15,161 nucleotides of DNA from Geobacter sp. (GCA_012026855.1 VEOV01000310.1:1-15161); one strand, 5' to 3'. Shown: positions 1 to 7,198, counted from the stretch's first letter. A program made the numbers and translations. The notes: a model not told the origin generated them from the sequence alone.

Positions 1-732
1 GACCGTGCCGTTATTGTAGCCGGGCACCGGGATATCGTAGGGGACGGCCAGCACGTCATGGGTATCCACCCACCTGACCGTTATCTTCCCTTCTTCGTCA
101 CGAAAGAACTCGCTCCTGCCGCCATAATGGACTTTCTGGCGGTACTCAGGCCGTGGCAGCTCCCACGGGTTACTGCCCCGCAGCCAGTGATCCGGCTCTT
201 CCACCTGCCTGCCGTTCTCGATTCTCTGGCGGAACATGCCATACTCGTATCTGATGCCGTAGCCGACAACCGGCAGCTGCAACGTAGCGCAGCTATCCAG
301 GAAACAGGCTGCCAGCCGCCCGAGACCGCCATTGCCAAGGCCGGCATCCTGCTCGGCATCAACCAGGTCCTCCATCTCCAGACCGAGGGAGTGGAGAGCG
401 TCGCTGATCTTGTCCGTAAGCCCGAGATTAAGTGCCGCATTGCCGAGCGAACGCCCCATAAGGAACTCCAGCGACAGGTAATATGCCCGCTTGCAGTCAC
501 TCTCCTCATAGGCGTAGCGGGTCTGTTTCCACCTTTCCATCAAGCGATCCCGCACGGTCAAAGCAAGGGCAATGTAGTGATACTGTGCAGAGCGGCAGTA
601 CTTATCCCGCCCCAAGCTATGGGCATAATAGTGCCTGAAGCCCCTGGTAAGGCCGGCAACATCCATTGCCAGAGGTGGCGCCTGGGTCAATCCCGGGCTG
701 TAAATTTTCTTCCGTTTTTTTATTGCTGTCAT
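1..732 (-). CDS. glgP: Glycogen/starch phosphorylase, N-terminal part (runs off left edge)
   Basis: Phosphorolysis of alpha-1,4-glucan to glucose-1-phosphate in the cytoplasm; glycogen breakdown. The open frame enters from the window edge and covers the first 244 codons; family members usually exceed 800 residues, so about 70% is missing. Visible family blocks are RDRLMERW, AYYLSLEFLMGRSLGNA, EDAGLGNGGLGRLAACFLDS-like text (here DAGLGNGGLGRLAACFLDS), GYGIRYEYGMF and, near the edge, AVPYDIPVPGYNN. The ATG at 732 is chosen because AGGAAGG lies 9 nt upstream of it and the protein begins MTAIKKRKK, a plausible basic start. The gene is transcribed away from greB across a 127-nt divergent gap. The PLP-binding lysine lies in the missing C-terminal part, so activity cannot be judged. 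Identity is seen in the sequence; the glycogen role is family knowledge. Confidence 0.93.
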   Translation of the reverse strand, partial: MTAIKKRKKIYSPGLTQAPPLAMDVAGLTRGFRHYYAHSLGRDKYCRSAQYHYIALALTVRDRLMERWKQTRYAYEESDCKRAYYLSLEFLMGRSLGNAALNLGLTDKISDALHSLGLEMEDLVDAEQDAGLGNGGLGRLAACFLDSCATLQLPVVGYGIRYEYGMFRQRIENGRQVEEPDHWLRGSNPWELPRPEYRQKVHYGGRSEFFRDEEGKITVRWVDTHDVLAVPYDIPVPGYNNGTV

Positions 733-859
733 TATCCGTGGCCTTCCTGTAGAGGTTGATGCATAAATTTGAAGTATAACCTGCCTGGCAAGAAATTCAT
801 CTTACATCTTTTTTCCGTTTAGGGTAATTTTTCACCAGGAAGTTTTGCGGGAGAAATGT
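733..859. promoter_or_regulatory. Divergent intergenic region glgP / greB
   Basis: A 127-nt AT-richer gap between two divergently transcribed genes must carry a start signal for each. On the minus strand a TATACT -10-like hexamer (complement of 774-779 approximately) precedes the glgP start, with only a weak -35. No convincing -35/-10 pair is visible for greB. No operator-like palindrome was recognised. Confidence 0.35.
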
Positions 860-1330
860 ATGACAAATCTGATTACAGCCGAAGGCCTTAAAAAATTGCA
901 GGATGAGTTCGATTATCTCTGGCAGGTCGAACGGCCGAAAGTAGTTCAGGGGGTCTCCGATGCAGCCGCAGAGGGGGACCGCTCGGAAAATGCCGAATAC
1001 ATCTACGGCAAGAAGCGGTTACGGGAAATCGACCGGAAGTTGAAACATCTGGGGAGCAGGCTGAAGGTGCTGAAAGTTGCTGCCCCTCCTGCCAACCCCC
1101 ATTCTGTCTCCTTTGGCTGCTGGGTGACCTACGAGACGGAGGAGGGGGAGACGCGCTGCTACCGGCTGGTCGGGGCAGATGAGTTTGACGTCTCCCAGGG
1201 GATGATCAGCATCGATTCACCGGTGGGGCAGGCTCTGCTGCAGCGGAAAATCGATGACGAAGTCACGATTCGCAGGCCTTCCGGGGAACTGGTAGTCTAC
1301 ATAACGGCCATTAGCAGTACCAAGGTCTGA
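860..1330 (+). CDS. greB: Transcription elongation factor GreB-type
   Basis: Binds the secondary channel of RNA polymerase and stimulates cleavage of backtracked RNA so that elongation resumes. The 156-residue length fits the family. The N-terminal coiled coil (about residues 5-75) carries the tip motif EGDRSENAEYIYGK (about 38-51) with the acidic pair D40 and E43 that coordinates the catalytic Mg2+. The RSENAEYIYGKKRLREID form is GreB-like rather than GreA-like. The C-terminal FKBP-like domain spans about 83-153. The ATG at 860 is preferred to an in-frame TTG at 845 because CGGGAG sits 7 nt upstream of it and the protein then starts MTNLITAEG, as in the family. The next gene begins 4 nt after the stop, so the two are probably cotranscribed. 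Confidence 0.93.
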   Translation: MTNLITAEGLKKLQDEFDYLWQVERPKVVQGVSDAAAEGDRSENAEYIYGKKRLREIDRKLKHLGSRLKVLKVAAPPANPHSVSFGCWVTYETEEGETRCYRLVGADEFDVSQGMISIDSPVGQALLQRKIDDEVTIRRPSGELVVYITAISSTKV

Positions 1331-1334
1331 ACTC

Positions 1335-2555
1335 ATGTCGAAGCTTCTTGACGAGCGGATTCACGGCACTCTCAGGGGAGCTGTCACCCTCGAGTTTCTA
1401 AAAAACTCCTTTCACTTCCCACTGGCGAACATTCTGATCGAGCTGATTCTTGAGGGGCCTTCCCACTATGTACAATCGGTCGATTTCTATGCTTCGCTTT
1501 GCGCCGCTGTCATACAGGCTTATTTTATCGGTAAATGGACCCATGAAGGCCGGCCGCGGCCACTTCTCGGCAACCTGATCGGGCCGGTGGTCTATACCTC
1601 TCTGGAGCTTGCCAGCACCACGGTTGGCGCCTTCTTTTCCCTGCCGTTTCACTTCGCCTACTGGGGATTCGCCATCGCCATCGGAGGCGTGCAACAACTC
1701 CGGCTGGCATCGGGAGAGAAGCGGGAAGGGATCCTCATCCTGCTGGAAAACGTGCTCCGTTCAGGAATCCTGGCTGTCATGTACTGGTTTATTGAGGTAC
1801 TGACCGAGGCCAAGTACGCCGACCCTGCCATCTTTTTCACGGACAAAAGTCATATTTTCATCCTCTCGGCCCTGCTCTTTATGAGCATCATCGTCGGTTT
1901 GGACGATGCGCGTTCACAGCAGTTTCTCAGAATCCTGCGTTCCACGGCCGAGCAGCTGCAAACCTTCTCTTACTGGCTCCTTGGGCGCAATATGGTGTCA
2001 CTCGCCCTGACCGACCCCTCGTCCCTATCGCTGGCCCGGCGAGGGCGGGCCGTGCTGTTCATGGACATTCGTGGATTTACCCGCTGGAGTGAGCAGGAAT
2101 CCCCCGAGAGAGTCGTCGGCATGCTGAACCGCTACTATGAAATTGCCGAAGAGGTTCTCGGCGCATCGCAGGTGATCATGCACAAATATACTGCCGACGA
2201 AATCATGGCGTTTTTTGCCGACGTTGAGAATGCCGCTGCGGATGCCTACCGTCTGCACATCGCCTGCACCCGTGAATTGGCGACATTGGGGCTGGCTGTC
2301 GGCTCCGGCATGAATACCGGACTTGTGGTTGAGGGGCTGTTGGGAAGCCCCGGGCTGAAGCGCTACGAAATCATCGGTGATACGGTCAATACTGCCAAAC
2401 GAATCTGCTCCGCAGCCGGCAGCGGTGAGTTTCTTGTTTCAGCCGAGGTCATGCAAAGGGGTGCCGGACTGTTTGACGTCCAGGAAACGCGTCAAATTAT
2501 TGCCAAAGGCAAGAGTGAACCGTTGCAAGTTTTTGCCGTAACCCTGAAGAGTTAG
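1335..2555 (+). CDS. Membrane-bound class III adenylate/guanylate cyclase
   Basis: Predicted to make a cyclic nucleotide (cAMP favoured) from NTP at the inner face of the membrane. Residues 1-190 hold about six hydrophobic segments (near 21-40, 49-68, 82-101, 104-122, 133-156, 173-189) with no recognised sensor domain. The cyclase domain follows from about 236. Metal-binding aspartates are D244 in LFMDIRGFT and D288 in KYTADEIMAFF. K284 and D349 (IIGDTVN) are the residues that favour adenine, and N352 and R356 are the transition-state residues. All key positions are present, so the enzyme should be active. The usual Gly before the second Asp is Ala287. It starts 4 nt after greB with only a weak AAGG upstream, suggesting translation coupled to greB. 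What it senses and its true product are not shown by the sequence. Confidence 0.85.
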   Translation: MSKLLDERIHGTLRGAVTLEFLKNSFHFPLANILIELILEGPSHYVQSVDFYASLCAAVIQAYFIGKWTHEGRPRPLLGNLIGPVVYTSLELASTTVGAFFSLPFHFAYWGFAIAIGGVQQLRLASGEKREGILILLENVLRSGILAVMYWFIEVLTEAKYADPAIFFTDKSHIFILSALLFMSIIVGLDDARSQQFLRILRSTAEQLQTFSYWLLGRNMVSLALTDPSSLSLARRGRAVLFMDIRGFTRWSEQESPERVVGMLNRYYEIAEEVLGASQVIMHKYTADEIMAFFADVENAAADAYRLHIACTRELATLGLAVGSGMNTGLVVEGLLGSPGLKRYEIIGDTVNTAKRICSAAGSGEFLVSAEVMQRGAGLFDVQETRQIIAKGKSEPLQVFAVTLKS

Positions 2556-2580
2556 GCCGAAAACATAACTCCCGATCCGG

Positions 2581-2589
2581 TGCTATAAT
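2581..2589 (+). promoter_or_regulatory. Extended -10 promoter candidate for fumC
   Basis: TGCTATAAT is a perfect extended -10 element (TGnTATAAT). No good -35 exists 17 nt upstream (AAACAT at 2561-2566), which extended -10 promoters tolerate. It would give a GC-rich leader of about 95 nt before the fumC ATG. Confidence 0.55.
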
Positions 2590-2691
2590 AAAGCCGGAAC
2601 TGGCAGATTCCGCACCCGGTGGCAGGCAGACGGAGCGCAGCCGGTTCTCCGCGACTGCAGTCCGGTACCAGTAAAGACTGCGAGGTGAACC

Positions 2692-4005
<1,314 letters not shown>

Positions 4006-4089
4006 GCCTGCCTGCAGATGGGGGTTTTGACCGGAGAGGAGTTTGACCGGCTGGTGCGGCCGGATAAGATGACCGGTGAGCACAGCTAA
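4006..4089 (+). pseudogene. Detached in-frame C-terminal tail of fumC
   Basis: Directly after the TAA, in the same frame, 27 codons and a TAA stop (4087-4089) read ACLQMGVLTGEEFDRLVRPD then KMTGEHS. This matches the usual FumC ending (LTLREA-LxLG-L-EEFD-xVRPexM-G). The ancestral codon at 4003 was most likely GAA (Glu), changed to TAA by a single G-to-T step. The restored gene would be 465 codons plus stop, the normal family length. Confidence 0.85.
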
Positions 4090-4093
4090 GCCT

Positions 4094-4275
4094 TACGGCA
4101 GTTGGGTGCTGCCGTAGAGAGTCATTTGAACCGGGTTCGTAGCAATTCTTAGTGAAATTTCGTGTAAACAGTCGATACTGTCTGAGCGAAGCGAGTTTAT
4201 CGACTGTAGCGAAATGAACTTAGAATTGCAGAAGCCGGTTCAGCAGACGAACGGAGGCAGTGCCCAACTGCCGTA
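4094..4275. repeat. 182-nt imperfect palindrome, MITE-like
   Basis: Nested inverted blocks occur in matching order. TACGGCAGTTGGG (4094-4106) pairs with CCCAACTGCCGTA (4263-4275), TGAACCGG (4127-4134) with 4235-4242, GCAATTCT (4142-4149) with 4222-4229, ATTTCG (4157-4162) with 4210-4215, and ACAGTCGATA (4168-4177) with TATCGACTGT (4198-4207). The centre is a 20-nt loop. It contains no reading frame of note. The perfect ends begin and finish with TA, the target duplication used by IS630/mariner-type elements, so a non-autonomous element is one reading. The left end can also fold alone as TACGGCAG/CTGCCGTA (4094-4116), which may stop fumC transcription, though no T-run follows. This element fills most of the 251 nt between fumC and the ccsA-like gene. 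Confidence 0.7.
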
Positions 4276-4323
4276 TCTCTCGTCAGGCGTGTAAATTTTC
4301 CCTTGTCCCATCCGCCGCTCCGG

Positions 4324-4329
4324 TATACT
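4324..4329 (+). promoter_or_regulatory. Possible -10 element before the ccsA-like gene
   Basis: TATACT lies 11 nt before the ATG at 4341, with only a poor -35. No Shine-Dalgarno sequence is visible before 4341, so if this promoter is real the mRNA would be almost leaderless. Weak evidence. Confidence 0.25.
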
Positions 4330-4340
4330 CTCCCCCAATC

Positions 4341-5060
4341 ATGAAATGGCTCCTCTGTCTATCGATTGCACTTTATCTGTTCGGCGGCTTCCGGCGGCCA
4401 CTTTTCATTGCCGGGGCAGTCGCCGAGCTGGCTTACATGGCTGTCCGTGGCGCTGAGTTGGGCCGGCTGCCGCTCATTGGTCCCCACGACACCATTGCCT
4501 TCTTCTCCACCTGCTGTGCCCTGATGGCGCTCCCATTTCTCTTTACCCCGGCGCTGCGTGATTCCGATTTCTTCCGGATAGCAGCTTCCCTGCTGACCGC
4601 CGTTACCGGGCTGATGGCACTCCCTTTCCCGGCTTTCAACATGCCGATGCCGCCGATCCTCAACACTCTCTGGTTCGAACTGCATGTGGCGCTGGCCTTC
4701 TTTGCCTACGCCCTGTTCGGAGTGGGGGCGATTCTGGGGATCATGTTCCTGAGAACCGGTGACCGCAACAGTCTGGATTTGCAGTACAAGGCGGCACTGG
4801 TAGGCTTCTCCTTTTTCTCCGCCTCCATGACCTCCGGCGGCATCTGGGGATATTACGCCTGGGGGACCTACTGGCTCTGGACACCAAAGGAGTTCTGGAC
4901 CTCCATCCTCTGGCTCTTCTACGCCTGCTACCTGCATATCCGCCTCAAAGGGCCCGCTTGGGAAAAAGCGGTTGCCTGGGGGGGGATCATCGGCTTCGGT
5001 GTGACGATGTTCACTTATCTGGGGGTCAGTATGCTCATGAAGAGTTCACACAGTTTTTAA
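4341..5060 (+). CDS. CcsA/ResC-like cytochrome c assembly protein (altered WWD motif)
   Basis: Integral membrane protein of the System II cytochrome c biogenesis family, which moves haem to the outside and presents it for attachment. It has 239 residues with about eight hydrophobic segments. The tryptophan-rich WWD region is at 169-185: WGYYAWGTYWLWTPKEFW. Normal proteins read W-DPKE here; this one has Thr181 where Asp is expected. The two external haem-ligand histidines seem kept: H115 (FELHVALAFFAY) and H237 in the terminal SSHSF. The ATG at 4341 is chosen because it opens a clean hydrophobic N-terminus. An in-frame GTG at 4260 has GGAGG only 2 nt away and would add a non-hydrophobic extension inside the palindrome. 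The partner ResB-like gene lies downstream, interrupted by a second palindrome. A CcsA relative with a changed haem site is possible. Confidence 0.8.
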   Translation: MKWLLCLSIALYLFGGFRRPLFIAGAVAELAYMAVRGAELGRLPLIGPHDTIAFFSTCCALMALPFLFTPALRDSDFFRIAASLLTAVTGLMALPFPAFNMPMPPILNTLWFELHVALAFFAYALFGVGAILGIMFLRTGDRNSLDLQYKAALVGFSFFSASMTSGGIWGYYAWGTYWLWTPKEFWTSILWLFYACYLHIRLKGPAWEKAVAWGGIIGFGVTMFTYLGVSMLMKSSHSF

Positions 5061-5061
5061 T

Positions 5062-5179
5062 GGAGCGCCACTTTTTCGCAATCTCTGCGTCAGGCTGCCC
5101 GATTACTTGTGCGACGTGGCGCTGCCACGCCTCCGCGCAATCGTTTGCCTTTCTTGACCTTGCAAAAAATTGACGCTCC
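5062..5179. repeat. 118-nt imperfect palindrome (REP/MITE-like)
   Basis: The ends GGAGCGCCACTTTTTCGCAA (5062-5081) and TTGCAAAAAATTGACGCTCC (5160-5179) are inverted copies matching at 17 of 20 positions. Inside, AGGC/GCCT, CGATT/AATCG and TGCG/CGCA pair in order. The centre is a perfect hairpin, CGTGGC-GCT-GCCACG (5115-5129). It fills nearly the whole 151-nt gap between the two cytochrome c assembly genes. Its sequence is unrelated to the palindrome at 4094-4275. No gene is seen in it. Effects on transcription into the resB-like gene and hypE are possible but not shown. Confidence 0.65.
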
Positions 5180-5200
5180 TTAAAGCAATAGAGGAGTGAA

Positions 5201-5215
5201 ATGATTTCATTATGA
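5201..5215 (+). promoter_or_regulatory. Four-codon mini-ORF with strong RBS overlapping the resB-like start
   Basis: GAGGAG (5191-5196) is 4 nt before ATG 5201, which opens Met-Ile-Ser-Leu-stop. The TGA (5213-5215) overlaps the ATG at 5212 of the resB-like gene. GAGGAG is about 15 nt from 5212, too far for direct use. Translation of the main gene may therefore depend on termination and restart. Confidence 0.4.
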
Positions 5216-5919
5216 TGCAACGGATCTATCAAAATCTCGCCTCGCTCACCCTGGGAATCTGGCTCATCGCCGGAGTGATGCTCTTTCTGGCGGCCGGCTC
5301 GTTTCTGCAAGGGGAAGGCTCGTTCATCAACGAGGTTGCCCTGCTTGACTGGCTGCGAGAGGTGCCGCTGCGGGATTCCTGGTGGCTCTGGGGAGCCCTG
5401 GTACTGCTGGCGCTGCTGGCCCTCAATACGGTGCTCTGCAGCATCGAATCTTTGCGGGTCAAGTGGCAGCGGGGCAGCTTTCTGGTACGGATAGCTCCGC
5501 AGCTGATGCATCTGGGCTTCCTCTGCATCATGGTTGCCCATCTGCAGAGCGCCTACGGCGGCTTCAAACAGACAGTACAGGTGCAGCAGGGCTCTGGCAT
5601 AACCTTTCCGGACGGCTCCAATGTCGCCTTCATCGGCTTTGCCGCCACCTACGGCAAAATGGGTATGGCAACAGCCTACTCGGCAAACCTGGAATACATG
5701 GCCGGCAACAGCAGAAAAAGTGCCCGGATCAGCCCCAATCACCCCTTTTTCTACCAGGGGCACGGCATCTACATCAAGGACATCGCACCTCCGCCGCAGC
5801 AGGCGGCGCTGGTGGAGATTCACAAGGAACCGGGTGCAGGAATGGCTCTGGCCGGCGGAGCAATATTCACCATCGCCAACGTCATTTTACTGGCCAGGAG
5901 GCGGGAGCGACCGGCATGA
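5212..5919 (+). CDS. Compact ResB-like cytochrome c assembly protein
   Basis: Partner of the CcsA-like protein in System II-type haem handling at the cytoplasmic membrane. It has only 235 residues, about half of a usual ResB/CcsB (roughly 400-450 or more). Membrane segments are near 10-28, 57-77, 96-113 and 209-226, with a soluble, presumably periplasmic, loop at about 115-205. H100 in APQLMHLGFL sits where ResB proteins keep a membrane histidine. The loop carries GHGIYIKDIAPPP, reminiscent of the ResB external domain. Start 5212 or 5215 (ATGATG) cannot be separated. The last codons overlap hypE by four bases (ATGA), so the two are translated together. The short form together with the changed WWD motif upstream suggests a specialised branch of the family. 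What it serves is not known from sequence. Confidence 0.72.
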   Translation: MMQRIYQNLASLTLGIWLIAGVMLFLAAGSFLQGEGSFINEVALLDWLREVPLRDSWWLWGALVLLALLALNTVLCSIESLRVKWQRGSFLVRIAPQLMHLGFLCIMVAHLQSAYGGFKQTVQVQQGSGITFPDGSNVAFIGFAATYGKMGMATAYSANLEYMAGNSRKSARISPNHPFFYQGHGIYIKDIAPPPQQAALVEIHKEPGAGMALAGGAIFTIANVILLARRRERPA

Positions 5920-6926
5920 ACAACGACCTTATCCTTCTCGGCCACGGCAGCGGCGGCCGGCTGTCCCACCAGCTGCTGGACGAGCTTATTGTCCCGACAC
6001 TTTCCGGCGATGCTGCCGGAGGAGATGATGCCGCGCTGCTCGACTGCACCGGCGGCCGGCTTGCCTACACTACCGACTCCTACGTGGTTGACCCGGTCTT
6101 CTTCCCCGGCGGCAACATCGGCGATCTGGCAGTCAACGGCACGGTGAACGACCTGGCCATGATGGGAGCCAGACCGCTCTGGATGAGTGTCGGCCTGATT
6201 CTCGAAGAAGGTTTCAGCAAGAAGGAACTTGGCGAAATCCTGGCGTCCATGCGCCAGGCAGCTGATCTTGCCGGCATCAGGATTGTCACCGGTGATACCA
6301 AGGTTGTGCCAAGGGGCAAGGCCGACCGGATCTTCATCAACACTTCGGGCATCGGCATCATTGAGCATCAGTTCAGCATCGGCGGCGCAAAGGCCAGGGC
6401 AGGGGACAGCATCATCGTCAGCGGCACCATCGGCGACCATGGCATTGCCATCATGGCCAGCCGCGAAGGGCTTGAACTGGACACCGACATAAAAACCGAC
6501 TGCGCCGCTCTGAACGGGCTTGTCCAGGAACTGCTCACAGCTTGCGGCAGCTCTGTCCATGTGCTGCGCGACCCGACCCGGGGCGGCGTGGCAACCACGC
6601 TGAAGGAGATAGCCCTGCAATCCGCTATCGACCTACTGCTGCAGGAGTCAGCACTGCCGGTAAAAAGCAGCGTCAAAGGGGTCTGTGCCATTCTCGGCCT
6701 GGATCCTCTCTATGTGGCCAACGAAGGAAAACTGCTGCTTTTCGTCGCTCCTGAAGCAGGGCAGCAGGCGTTGGCAATCCTGAAGCGGCACCCCCTTGGC
6801 CACGATGCCGCCATAATCGGCACGGTCACCGGCAACGGCAGCGGCAGGATCCGGCTGGAAACCGTGTCCGGCGGGACAAGGAATGTGGAGATGCTGAGCG
6901 GCGAGCAGCTTCCCAGAATCTGCTGA
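5916..6926 (+). CDS. hypE: Hydrogenase maturation protein HypE (carbamoyl dehydratase)
   Basis: Converts the carbamoyl group loaded on its C-terminal cysteine by HypF into a thiocyanate, the source of the CN ligands of the NiFe-hydrogenase iron. It has 336 residues, a normal length. The N-terminal PurM-like ATP-binding part shows GHGSGGRLSHQLL (9-21), GDDAALLD (36-43), TDSYVVDPVFFPGGNIGDLAVNGTVNDLAMMGA (53-85, in pieces) and GDTKVV (126-131). The C-terminal part has RDPTRGGVATTLKE (218-231). The protein ends PRIC, with the essential terminal Cys336 intact. The ATG at 5916 has GGGAG 8 nt upstream and overlaps the previous stop. hypE usually sits with hypC and hypD; here it follows cytochrome c assembly genes and the others are not in the window. 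Confidence 0.95.
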   Translation: MNNDLILLGHGSGGRLSHQLLDELIVPTLSGDAAGGDDAALLDCTGGRLAYTTDSYVVDPVFFPGGNIGDLAVNGTVNDLAMMGARPLWMSVGLILEEGFSKKELGEILASMRQAADLAGIRIVTGDTKVVPRGKADRIFINTSGIGIIEHQFSIGGAKARAGDSIIVSGTIGDHGIAIMASREGLELDTDIKTDCAALNGLVQELLTACGSSVHVLRDPTRGGVATTLKEIALQSAIDLLLQESALPVKSSVKGVCAILGLDPLYVANEGKLLLFVAPEAGQQALAILKRHPLGHDAAIIGTVTGNGSGRIRLETVSGGTRNVEMLSGEQLPRIC

Positions 6927-6938
6927 CCAACTTTTTCC

Positions 6939-6968
6939 TTGACACTATCGCCATGCTTCTGCGATAAA
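6939..6968 (+). promoter_or_regulatory. Sigma-70 promoter for the aroF leader transcript
   Basis: Consensus -35 TTGACA (6939-6944), then CGATAA at spacing 17 or GATAAA (6963-6968) at spacing 18. It starts only 13 nt after the hypE stop. Predicted transcription start is at about 6974-6976, which coincides with the ATG of the leader peptide. Confidence 0.7.
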
Positions 6969-6974
6969 AACGAC

Positions 6975-7067
6975 ATGACAAATCAGTATTTTTCGACAGT
7001 TTTTGCGTTTAACTTTTGGTGCGGCTTTTATTTTAGGCACTCCGCCCCAGAGTTTCGTCTGAACTGA
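6975..7067 (+). CDS. Aromatic-rich leader peptide (attenuation) of the DAHP synthase gene
   Basis: A 30-codon frame (ATG 6975, TGA 7065-7067) reads MTNQYFSTVFAFNFWCGFYF followed by RHSAPEFRLN. Ten of 30 residues are aromatic: Phe 6, 10, 12, 14, 18, 20 and 27, Tyr 5 and 19, Trp 15. The densest stretch (residues 10-20) lies just before and over the protector strand of an RNA switch (7017-7024), and the antiterminator strand lies over codons 22-25. It lies between a good promoter and a terminator upstream of the first enzyme of aromatic amino acid synthesis. This is the layout of leader peptides such as pheL or trpL: ribosomes stall at the aromatic codons when charged tRNA is scarce. No Shine-Dalgarno precedes the ATG. 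The peptide itself probably has no function beyond control. Local T-richness also favours Phe codons, so the composition alone is not proof. Confidence 0.72.
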   Translation: MTNQYFSTVFAFNFWCGFYFRHSAPEFRLN

Positions 7068-7132
7068 GAGGAATACTGATCAGAAAAAGATTGAAAACCG
7101 GGGTGGAGAATTATTTCCCCCCCGGTTTTTTT
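7017..7132 (+). promoter_or_regulatory. Transcription attenuator: protector, antiterminator and terminator
   Basis: Three alternative pairings can be written. Protector 1:2 is TGGTGCGG (7017-7024) with CCGCCCCA (7042-7049), 7 of 8 pairs. Antiterminator 2:3 is CTCCGCCCC (7040-7048) with GGGGTGGAG (7100-7108), all nine paired with one G-U. Terminator 3:4 is AAAACCGGGG (7094-7103) with CCCCGGTTTT (7120-7129). Strands 1 and 2 lie inside the leader peptide frame. A ribosome stalled at Phe/Tyr/Trp codons would cover strand 1, free strand 2 and prevent termination. One that reaches the stop codon covers or passes strand 2 and allows the terminator. Confidence 0.75.
7094..7132 (+). terminator. Rho-independent terminator inside the aroF leader
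   Basis: A ten-pair stem AAAACCGGGG/CCCCGGTTTT can be extended past one mismatch by GGAGA/TTTCC, and is followed directly by T7126-T7132. It lies between the leader promoter and the DAHP synthase start, so it acts as the attenuator's off state and also ends read-through from hypE. Confidence 0.85.
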
Positions 7133-7198
7133 GTGTCAGATGCGTGAGGCCGGGGGATTGATTCTTTCGGCCTTTTGGTTTTCAGAGGGAGAAAAAGG

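Noticed and set aside
58..759. Open plus-strand frame of 233 codons
   Set aside because: It is antisense to a clear glycogen phosphorylase frame on the minus strand that carries the family motifs.
845..859. TTG start five codons upstream of greB
   Set aside because: The GGGAG ribosome site lies between the TTG and the ATG at 860, so it serves the ATG.
2590..2691. Riboswitch in the fumC leader
   Set aside because: The GC-rich leader has short self-complementary pieces but does not match any conserved riboswitch core that I could recognise.
4094..4275. Integron attC site or retron msr-msd
   Set aside because: No attC core-site pattern (RYYYAAC/GTTRRRY) at the ends and no integrase or reverse transcriptase nearby.
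4260..4340. Upstream GTG start extending the ccsA-like protein
   Set aside because: GGAGG is only 2 nt from the GTG, the extension is non-hydrophobic and lies partly in the palindrome.
4958..5173. 71-codon frame crossing the ccsA-like end and the second palindrome
   Set aside because: Overlaps a real gene out of frame and reads through the repeat; no family resemblance.
5382..5915. N-terminal extension of the hypE frame
   Set aside because: It overlaps the resB-like gene in another frame; HypE homology and the ribosome site begin at 5916.
7147..7182. Second terminator before aroF (AGGCCG/CGGCCT)
   Set aside because: Only six pairs with a 15-nt loop and a T-run broken by GG; too weak to call, though it may add to leader structure.
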